Virus record (IMG/VR): IMGVR_UViG_3300020595_002074 | Coordinates: 1-24,161 of that record | Length of the DNA stretch: 24,161 bases | Direction: 5' to 3' (one strand) | Origin: a virus | In this document: positions 15,383-21,695 of the stretch, piece after piece | Position numbering within the stretch: the first letter of the stretch is position 1 | How the letters are laid out: the number at the start of each line of letters is the position of its first letter | Position numbers and translations under genes: made by a program | Notes under the pieces: generated by a model | The model's database searches: none | What the model saw: the letters and a program-made list of their open reading frames with translations, nothing else | Told to the model about the DNA's origin: nothing

Positions 15383-17020
15383 GTGTCAGATTATATTAAA
15401 GATATGTTTATTGAAGTGAGGGAGAAAGACGAAACGATCTCGCCGCTCACGGAACTAGAACAAATGATAGAGGAAGTCAGTAAGGTGCTCCACGGAGTTA
15501 CAATGCTTAACGAGGATGAAACACTTGAAGAGGGCGAGAGATTCAGTATGTCGATCCCTATCCCCAAACTCAACCCTAACGAGGCGTGGGGGAATCCCGA
15601 CAGCCAATCAAGAAAAGATATCGACAGAATCTTCGCGTCTATTACCAGACAAGGTGGGATCAAAGAAAGAATCCAGCACGTTAACAGTTTTGTTGATCCG
15701 AAGACAGCACAGAGAAAAGGCAAAGGCAAGAGATTTAACGCCATCCTTAATATGATGATGATTATCGAAGCGCTTCAAGCCTGTTTAAACGATTATAGTG
15801 AGTCTTCTGCTGGGTTCGTATTCGAAGGATTCATGGCAGCACTTACTGGAGGCTCCCAACAGGCTGATCGCGTAGGTGGCACGCTACCCATTGAAGACTT
15901 TGTTACAGGGGACAATGAAAATGTGAGCCTCAAACTTTTGAGCCCCAATACTGGTATTCACGGAAGTTTTACTAACCTTGTTGACTATTTGTTTTTACGA
16001 GGTGGTTCCGGCGAGCCTGACATCAAATACTTAATCGGACGCAAAAATTCAGAGGGTGATGACGTATCGCAATTAGCTATCTTTGATTTCGTGATTAGTC
16101 GAGAGAACTTTATGACTATTATGGAATCATCTAAGAAGAACAGATCACTGCTCGGAGATGAAGAAACTAAAAATCGCCTAAAGTTACAAATTCAAAATTT
16201 TAGCGATTCGTCAAAATGGAAAGTAGGAATGCAAGAAATCCTAGAAAATGTTCCCGGATATACCCGCGGTATGTTCAGCAAAAATGTCGATCCCGCGGGC
16301 CAGTTTGAACCAGATGAAGAAAGCGATCTTGCCGATAAGAAAAGAACACAATACTCCAAAGTAAAGGTAAAGGCGTACAAAATGGACGCCGAAAACTCGG
16401 CAGAACAAGCGGCCAAAGCAGGTCAACAACCAAATTTTGAGAAATGGGCTAAAACACATGATTTAAAAGATCTTATGCCGCCTATCCTAGATCCAGAGGA
16501 TCAGGCAGAAGTCGCTAAAGCACAAAAAATACAACAAAGAAACTTTGCTAATTTACAAAAATACTATAACGCAGCTTATACCGCTGCTGCTGAGGAAGCT
16601 CGACAGGTAGCCGAATCACACTTCGGGGCTTTCCATGTAAGAGAGAAGCGTATGATGCAAGAAGAAAGAGCGTTGATGGAGGGCGGCGGTAGAGATGGTG
16701 GTAGTCAGTGGGAGATCACCCAAACACTAATGGACAAACTTAGAAAAGTGGCGAAGTCACAATACTATGGTGAGCTAGATATGTCCGATGAGAATATCAA
16801 AGCATGCGCCGCAATCTATATTGAGAAATTGAAAGACGATATGATGGCTCTTTTGGAGACAACCAAGAGTTTTACTGAGAATGTAGGAAAGTACTTTAGT
16901 GCCGATAGGCGCTCGACGGCGATGAACGCGAATGAAAAAGCGCAAGAGGAAGGAAAGACTGTGGTCAACTTGTTGCAGCAATCAAAAACAAAAGGCGAAG
17001 AAGATTCCGATCTTGAATAA
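15383..17020 (+). CDS. Large unknown protein, possible virion protein or nuclease-fold protein
   Basis: This 545-aa protein starts at a GTG preceded by AAGGAG with ideal spacing. Residues 138-200 hold its most striking segment: GFVFEGF with E148, a GG turn, PIEDF with D162, and SLK ending at K174. The E...D...xK order resembles PD-(D/E)XK nuclease folds, with Ser replacing the second acidic residue. The C-terminal half is Ala/Gln/Lys-rich helix that looks like coiled coil. It follows ClpP-like protease 2 by 11 bases and ends before the GroEL promoter. I do not recognise a named family. A head-associated protein is one possibility. Confidence 0.8.
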   Translation: MSDYIKDMFIEVREKDETISPLTELEQMIEEVSKVLHGVTMLNEDETLEEGERFSMSIPIPKLNPNEAWGNPDSQSRKDIDRIFASITRQGGIKERIQHVNSFVDPKTAQRKGKGKRFNAILNMMMIIEALQACLNDYSESSAGFVFEGFMAALTGGSQQADRVGGTLPIEDFVTGDNENVSLKLLSPNTGIHGSFTNLVDYLFLRGGSGEPDIKYLIGRKNSEGDDVSQLAIFDFVISRENFMTIMESSKKNRSLLGDEETKNRLKLQIQNFSDSSKWKVGMQEILENVPGYTRGMFSKNVDPAGQFEPDEESDLADKKRTQYSKVKVKAYKMDAENSAEQAAKAGQQPNFEKWAKTHDLKDLMPPILDPEDQAEVAKAQKIQQRNFANLQKYYNAAYTAAAEEARQVAESHFGAFHVREKRMMQEERALMEGGGRDGGSQWEITQTLMDKLRKVAKSQYYGELDMSDENIKACAAIYIEKLKDDMMALLETTKSFTENVGKYFSADRRSTAMNANEKAQEEGKTVVNLLQQSKTKGEEDSDLE

Positions 17021-17026
17021 AAACAT

Positions 17027-17055
17027 TTGACATTTCATACAAAATTGATTATAAT
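17027..17055 (+). promoter_or_regulatory. Perfect-consensus sigma70 promoter for the GroEL gene
   Basis: TTGACA (17027-17032), a 17-base spacer and TATAAT (17050-17055) match all 12 consensus bases. Transcription would start near 17062, giving a 15-base leader that contains the GAGG site before the ATG at 17077. Confidence 0.9.
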
Positions 17056-17076
17056 AAACACAACATAGAGGTGTAA

Positions 17077-18660
17077 ATGAGTCGCGAATACGACAACAAT
17101 CAATCGCTACAACAAAAGATAATGAACGGTGTGAATGTCCTTGCTGACAATGTGGCATCCACACTTGGACCCCGCGGCAGAAATGTTCTGTTGCAAGAGA
17201 AAGGAAAGGCGCCTTTCGTAACGAAAGACGGAGTGACCGTAGCACACTTCGTAGCCTTGGAAGATCCAATCGAGAACGCTGCTGTACAAGTAGCTAGGCA
17301 AGCTGCCATTGAAACCAATGAGATTGCCGGCGATGGTACGACCACGTCAACTATTCTTGCGAGAGCAATCCTGCAAGAATCACAAAAGCATATTGCTGCG
17401 GGTGCCGCACCTGTGGAACTACAACGTGGTATCACGAATACAGTTAAAGAGATCTGCACCAAGTTGTCAGCACAATCAACGCCTGTCACTAGCATTGAAG
17501 ATATCAAACACATTGCCACCATCTCAGCCAACAACGATTCGACCATTGGTGATCTAGTAGCTATGGCTATAGACAAGGTTGGCCAAGACGGCTCAATCAC
17601 TATCGAAGAATCTCGTTCGTTGGACACGTCCATTGATATTGAGGAAGGGTTTAAGGTACCGTCTGGTGTCGCTGCCTCCGCCTTTATCACTGATGAAAGA
17701 CGTTCGGTAATGTCTTATGATGAGCCGCTTGTTCTTGTCACCGATCACAAGATTGATGCTGTTGAGCCTGTGCTTCCCATCCTTGAGATGATAGCGAGAG
17801 AAGGCCGACCACTAATTATTGTTGCTGAAGAGGTTGAAGGCCAAGCACTGGCTGCTCTTATCATGAATGCTATGAGGGGTACGCTGAAGGTGGCTGCTAT
17901 TAAGGCTCCTTTCTATGGCAATGAACGCAGAGATACCCTGAGTGATCTTGCAGCTTCGATTGGTGCTACCTTTGTAACAAGAGAATCTGGCATTAAACTA
18001 AACGATGTGCAACTCAAACACTTGGGCTCGGCTAAGAGTGTGGAAGGGAATAAATACACCACAACCTTCGTTGGCGGCAATGCAGACTTTGAAGAGATTG
18101 AAAAAAGAATTGAGTCTCTTAAGAGCGACATCAAAAGCTGCGATGACATGCAAGCGGCAGAGCTTATGCAAGGTAGAATCGTTAGGCTTGTTTCTGGTGT
18201 CGCAGTTATCAAAGTAGGCGGAGCGACACAAGTTGAAATGATTGAGAAAAAGCACAGAGTAGAAGATGCCCTTGAGGCAGTGCGCTCTGCGCAAGATGAG
18301 GGCATTGTTGGGGGAGGTGGAACAGCGCTTCTTAGGGCTTCGCAAGACCTTATCGTCTCGACCACTGATTCACATTCCGATCAAGCCTACGGTGTGTCAA
18401 TTGTTGTGAACGCTTGTAGGGCCCCGATTACTCAGATGGCTTTAAACGCTGGTCTTTCCCCTGATATCATTGTTGATAGAGTGCTGAACTCTGACAGTGG
18501 TAATGGCTGGGATTTTAGAAACGACCGCTTGACAAATATGATGAAGAGTGGTATTATTGATCCTGTGAAGGTAACTAAGACAGCTTTGCAGAACGCTTCC
18601 AGTTGTGCCGGCACTTTGATCACCACCAATTACGGTATTATACAAACGGAGTCAGAATGA
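17077..18660 (+). CDS. groEL: Phage-encoded GroEL-like chaperonin
   Basis: This 527-aa group I chaperonin uses ATP to fold proteins in a ring cavity. The nucleotide site is intact: GPRGRN (31-36), KDGVTVA with D51, GDGTTT at 85-90 with D86, and VEDAL plus the GGGGTAL block near residue 410. Compared with E. coli GroEL (548 aa) it lacks the Gly-Gly-Met tail and ends in ESE. The apical domain is complete in length. No GroES gene is in the window, so it may use the host GroES, another phage cochaperonin or none. It has its own strong promoter and overlaps the next gene by ATGA. Confidence 0.96.
   Translation: MSREYDNNQSLQQKIMNGVNVLADNVASTLGPRGRNVLLQEKGKAPFVTKDGVTVAHFVALEDPIENAAVQVARQAAIETNEIAGDGTTTSTILARAILQESQKHIAAGAAPVELQRGITNTVKEICTKLSAQSTPVTSIEDIKHIATISANNDSTIGDLVAMAIDKVGQDGSITIEESRSLDTSIDIEEGFKVPSGVAASAFITDERRSVMSYDEPLVLVTDHKIDAVEPVLPILEMIAREGRPLIIVAEEVEGQALAALIMNAMRGTLKVAAIKAPFYGNERRDTLSDLAASIGATFVTRESGIKLNDVQLKHLGSAKSVEGNKYTTTFVGGNADFEEIEKRIESLKSDIKSCDDMQAAELMQGRIVRLVSGVAVIKVGGATQVEMIEKKHRVEDALEAVRSAQDEGIVGGGGTALLRASQDLIVSTTDSHSDQAYGVSIVVNACRAPITQMALNAGLSPDIIVDRVLNSDSGNGWDFRNDRLTNMMKSGIIDPVKVTKTALQNASSCAGTLITTNYGIIQTESE
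18529..18557 (+). promoter_or_regulatory. Possible internal promoter in the end of the GroEL gene
   Basis: TTGACA (18529-18534), 17 bases, TATTAT (18552-18557) lie about 100 bases before the small genes from 18657. The sequence also encodes conserved GroEL residues, so chance is a serious alternative. Confidence 0.35.
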
Positions 18661-18863
18661 TGAACCAAGGAGATTTGATTCACATCCCACAAGGTGTTGA
18701 ATTGTGGTGTGAGACAGAAAGAGGAATGAGATTACGGATGACAGAAAGACCCACTGTCGGCGTTTATTTGAGTGGCACCAACGCTGTTTACCAAGTTTAT
18801 GCTAATGGTCACGAATGGAAACTTAAAAGAAGGGACGTGTACCCTCTGGAGAGAGCATGCTAG
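18657..18863 (+). CDS. Small beta-rich unknown protein
   Basis: This 68-aa protein starts at an ATGATG overlapping the GroEL stop; either Met fits the GGAG site at 18648-18651. It opens QGDLIHIPQGV and alternates hydrophobic and polar residues, like a small beta barrel such as an SH3-like fold. It does not show GroES motifs. It overlaps the next gene by 7 bases. Function unknown. Confidence 0.75.
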   Translation: MMNQGDLIHIPQGVELWCETERGMRLRMTERPTVGVYLSGTNAVYQVYANGHEWKLKRRDVYPLERAC

Positions 18864-19150
18864 TAAGATTAACAGAGATATGTCAGAACAATTTGTTGAC
18901 AAGTAAGAAAGATAACTATACATTAAGGGAAGTATTCGTCAATCCGGAGCACGTGGTTATGATAAGAGAGGAGGCTCGTATGCAAAGCTTAAGCGAGCAA
19001 GGCCACCTCCCAGAAGATCTAAGCACCAGCCACCGATTTACCAAGCTTACCATAAACAGGGGACAAACTGGCACAGAGATTGTCGTCGTCGGGGCGCCTG
19101 ATATAATTGAGCGTTCACTAAACCAAAACAAAAAATTAATAAGAGGTTAA
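18857..19150 (+). CDS. Unknown 97-aa protein
   Basis: The protein has strands around residues 22-38 (YTLREVFVNPEHVVMI) and 61-79 (FTKLTINRG, then EIVVVG), and ends in a basic tail. That strand pattern suggests a compact alpha-beta domain. A GGAGAG site lies inside the previous gene. I recognise no family. It is the middle member of three small genes of unknown role between GroEL and the D12-like gene. Confidence 0.78.
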   Translation: MLVRLTEICQNNLLTSKKDNYTLREVFVNPEHVVMIREEARMQSLSEQGHLPEDLSTSHRFTKLTINRGQTGTEIVVVGAPDIIERSLNQNKKLIRG

Positions 19151-19151
19151 A

Positions 19152-19475
19152 ATGTCAAAAAGAGTTAATATACAATATACAATCGATTTGGAACAATTGC
19201 CAAACGAAATAGATAGGATCTATGCCAATGCCAGAGATCTCTTTACCCACCTCTCTCTACCAGAAGAGACCGGTAAAGAGATCCTCACAGCCGATGTGCT
19301 CAAGAAACTAGATGAAACACGCCGGGAGCTAACCAACCTAGACCACATCCTCAACGATGTTACAGGGATTGTAAGCTCTTACGTCGAGTACGAACTTGCT
19401 CTTAGAAAGAGCGAGCAGCAAGCCCCGCCGGAGCCAGATTACAATGCTGAACACGCTTCTGAAATGTCCGAATAG
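19152..19475 (+). CDS. Unknown 107-aa helical protein
   Basis: After a short strand (RVNIQYTIDLE), residues 14-90 are predicted helical with heptad-like Leu and Ile spacing, suitable for coiled coil. The end is Pro/Glu rich. An AAGAGG site precedes the ATG by 6 bases. The last 32 bases overlap the next gene in another frame. No family recognised. Confidence 0.78.
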   Translation: MSKRVNIQYTIDLEQLPNEIDRIYANARDLFTHLSLPEETGKEILTADVLKKLDETRRELTNLDHILNDVTGIVSSYVEYELALRKSEQQAPPEPDYNAEHASEMSE

Positions 19476-20217
19476 GTTTGTATCATCAGCTTTCTTGAAA
19501 AACTTTCTGAAGCCCGATACAAAAATTAAAACTTATGGTTTAAAAGCTGGGCATATAGAAACAGATCTGCACTCTGCCGGGTTTGATATCACCATGACAA
19601 CAAACAGATATTTCGTTTGGGAATTTTGGAACTGTTTGGTACAGAACCCTTGGGGGTTACGAAATGCTATCGAGTATTACCACCGCGAGACCAACGAGGG
19701 GGAGTTGCGATATTTCAGAGACCACTGGTTTACTTTATTCAAAAAGCCCGAAGACCGCGCAGCCTTTTTTTATCTTCTCAACCGATACTCAAAAACTGGC
19801 TCCCTTGAATGCTCTGAGCTAAACAAACACAATTATTCAAAATTCAACATAGTGTCATTAGAAAACTCTATACCTTTGATAAAAGATTTAAAATTGTCTT
19901 TCACGTCTCACGAAAATCTAAAGTTCTCATTCGAAAAGATTGAGGATGACTCGACAATCCTGATACCTGTTGGTAAAGCTAAAAGAGACTATATTCTGAA
20001 GAAAGAAGTTAGAACTCTCGACACCTCAAACTATAATTTTAAAAATATGAAAACATATTTGTCTGAGGGTAAAAACAAAATGGTGTTGATTTTCAAGTAT
20101 GACAAATACATAGATAGACTTTTTGACAATAAAATATACATTAATAAATTTGGAATGAGGACAGAGGATCCAGCCCTTGCTGAAGATCTGATTGTAACTA
20201 ACTTAAACTATGAATAA
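19444..20217 (+). CDS. Degenerate D12-class DNA methyltransferase-like protein
   Basis: This 257-aa protein resembles D12 (DpnM-type) adenine methyltransferases in order: TTNRYFVWEFWN (52-63) where the LND block and helix occur, YYHRET, AAFFYLLNRYSKTGS (106-120) where the YLN segment lies, and SKFN. The catalytic DPPY is not found; DSTILIPVG (169-177) stands near its place, and the SAM-binding FxGxG is also missing. It is therefore probably inactive as a methyltransferase and may bind DNA or play another role. The ATG at 19444 is preferred to an upstream frame extension because GGAG at 19430 fits and the earlier residues shadow the previous gene. It overlaps its neighbours by 32 and 8 bases. 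Confidence 0.6.
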   Translation: MLNTLLKCPNRFVSSAFLKNFLKPDTKIKTYGLKAGHIETDLHSAGFDITMTTNRYFVWEFWNCLVQNPWGLRNAIEYYHRETNEGELRYFRDHWFTLFKKPEDRAAFFYLLNRYSKTGSLECSELNKHNYSKFNIVSLENSIPLIKDLKLSFTSHENLKFSFEKIEDDSTILIPVGKAKRDYILKKEVRTLDTSNYNFKNMKTYLSEGKNKMVLIFKYDKYIDRLFDNKIYINKFGMRTEDPALAEDLIVTNLNYE

Positions 20218-20554
20218 ACTTTTAATTGCATGCACGCTTTTCGCCTTAGGGCAAACCCTCGGCTGGTTTCAGCTTAACGCTCAGTTTGTTTGGGACTGGT
20301 GGAAAGACAAGCCGCTGATGTCAGCTATACTATTTTCTATCCCAACGGGTATATGCTTCTGGTATGGCATCAAGCTGTGTTACGAAGAGTGGGGTGAAGT
20401 ATGGGGCCCAAGATTTTTAATTTTTAGTATGTCGTACTTAACATTCCCGGCACTAACATGGTATTTTCTTAATGAGAGTATGTTCACTGTGAAGACGATG
20501 ATATGTGTACTTCTCTCTTTCGCCATTGTTGGTGTACAATTATTTTGGAGATAA
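20210..20554 (+). CDS. Four-segment membrane protein
   Basis: This 114-aa protein has four hydrophobic segments, about residues 3-20, 35-54, 66-86 and 95-113, with short polar turns. It is rich in Trp and Phe. No transporter or holin signature is clear; a small integral membrane protein of unknown role is the safe call. No strong ribosome binding site is visible, and it overlaps the previous gene by 8 bases, so translation is probably coupled. Confidence 0.82.
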   Translation: MNKLLIACTLFALGQTLGWFQLNAQFVWDWWKDKPLMSAILFSIPTGICFWYGIKLCYEEWGEVWGPRFLIFSMSYLTFPALTWYFLNESMFTVKTMICVLLSFAIVGVQLFWR

Positions 20555-20555
20555 A

Positions 20556-20897
20556 ATGAATAGAAGAATCGTAGAAAAGCCTTGGGGCTTTGAACACATA
20601 TGGGCTGAAACCGAAGACTATGTGGCAAAAATGTTGCATATCGAGCCAAAGCAACGGCTGTCGCTTCAGTACCACGAAAAGAAAGAAGAGACAGTATATG
20701 TTCTGGAGGGCACTTTGCTAAACTGGACAGATGACGACGAAAGCCCCCCACAAAAGTATAACGTCAACCAAGTCCTGCACATTAAGCCAAACCAAGTCCA
20801 CAGGTTTGGTGCCGGCAAAGATATGGTGAGACTGATGGAAGTCTCTACACCCCATCTAGATGATGTGGTCAGATTGGCGGATGACTACGACCGATGA
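20556..20897 (+). CDS. Cupin, mannose-6-phosphate isomerase type
   Basis: This 113-aa single-domain cupin starts with EKPWGFEHIW, typical of the C-terminal cupin of type II phosphomannose isomerases, and continues with LSLQYH (H40), E44/E45, VLEGT and HIKPNQVHRF with H82. These would bind a metal that helps interconvert fructose 6-phosphate and mannose 6-phosphate. The usual second histidine of the first cupin motif is replaced by Lys (K42), so metal binding or activity may differ. The ATG follows TGGAG. It overlaps the phosphomannomutase gene by ATGA, which supports a shared mannose pathway. Confidence 0.85.
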   Translation: MNRRIVEKPWGFEHIWAETEDYVAKMLHIEPKQRLSLQYHEKKEETVYVLEGTLLNWTDDDESPPQKYNVNQVLHIKPNQVHRFGAGKDMVRLMEVSTPHLDDVVRLADDYDR

Positions 20898-21652
20898 GCA
20901 ATATCTATCTATTTGATGTGGACGGAACGCTTACACCTGCTAAGTCCAAGATTGTCCCATCTTTCCGCAAGACTTTCCAGAAATGGATGAAAGACAAAGA
21001 GGTATACATTGTCTCAGGTGGCGCGTTCGTTCGCCTTGTTGATCAGCTTGGATTAGAGACAGTCGAAATGACGGCGGGCATCTTTCCCTGTATGGGTAAC
21101 ATGTTTTATCAGATGCGTGATCAGATAAACGAAAGCGGCTACAGCGAATGGGATATTATGTATGAGAACGAGTTCGTTGGCGCTAAGAATCTTATACGTT
21201 CTTTAAGTTCCTATGTGACAAGATCAGAATTTCCTATCAAGACCGGCACACATTTAGAAAAGCGCCCGGGAATGATGAATTTCTCTATCGTTGGAATAGA
21301 CGCCACACCAGAACAGCGCCAAAAGTTTAAGGAATGGGATGGAGACTTTGGAGAAAGAAAGAGAATCGTAGAGAAACTTAGTAAAAAATATCCTGAGATT
21401 GACTTTGTTATCGGAGGTGCAGTCAGTATCGACATCTTCAACAAGGGCAACGATAAAGCGCAGGTTATACCTAGGTATTTTAAAGATGCGTTGGAACACA
21501 ACCAGATTCACTTTGTAGGCGATCGAATCCCTTTTCCGGGGAATGACCACTCTTTGGCGGCAGCTCTCCGTGAGCACCCAAATGGGGCCGCTTACGAAGT
21601 AGAATCGTGGAAAGATACAGCAGAACTATTAAAGACTAAGGCTTTTGCGTAG
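20894..21652 (+). CDS. Phosphomannomutase, eukaryotic (HAD) type
   Basis: This 252-aa HAD-superfamily enzyme has DVDGTLTPAK with nucleophile D8 and acid/base D10, a VSGGAF motif II, RPGMMNFS in the cap, IGGAVSIDIF and GDRIPFPGNDH as the metal-binding end. This order is that of eukaryotic PMM1/PMM2, which turn mannose 6-phosphate into mannose 1-phosphate, and is unlike the usual bacterial ManB. Length equals that of the eukaryotic enzymes. Its stop precedes the motif at 21668. Together with the upstream cupin gene it suggests GDP-mannose or a related sugar donor; the pyrophosphorylase step is not certain in this window. Confidence 0.93.
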   Translation: MSNIYLFDVDGTLTPAKSKIVPSFRKTFQKWMKDKEVYIVSGGAFVRLVDQLGLETVEMTAGIFPCMGNMFYQMRDQINESGYSEWDIMYENEFVGAKNLIRSLSSYVTRSEFPIKTGTHLEKRPGMMNFSIVGIDATPEQRQKFKEWDGDFGERKRIVEKLSKKYPEIDFVIGGAVSIDIFNKGNDKAQVIPRYFKDALEHNQIHFVGDRIPFPGNDHSLAAALREHPNGAAYEVESWKDTAELLKTKAFA

Positions 21653-21667
21653 ATACTGATAAAAACA

Positions 21668-21677
21668 ACTATTTATA
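21668..21677 (+). promoter_or_regulatory. Second copy of the ACTATTTATA motif
   Basis: Identical to the motif at 13547-13556 and likewise intergenic. Here it lies 19 bases before the ATG at 21696, with GGAG between. It contains TATTTATA, the reverse complement of the T4 late element TATAAATA, so its orientation is uncertain. Confidence 0.35.
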
Positions 21678-21695
21678 GTGTTGGAGTTTGAATAA

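Noticed and set aside
18896-18925. TTGACA followed by TATACA within the start of the 18857 gene
   Set aside because: The spacer is only 15 bases and the site is inside a coding sequence with no gene start suitably close downstream.
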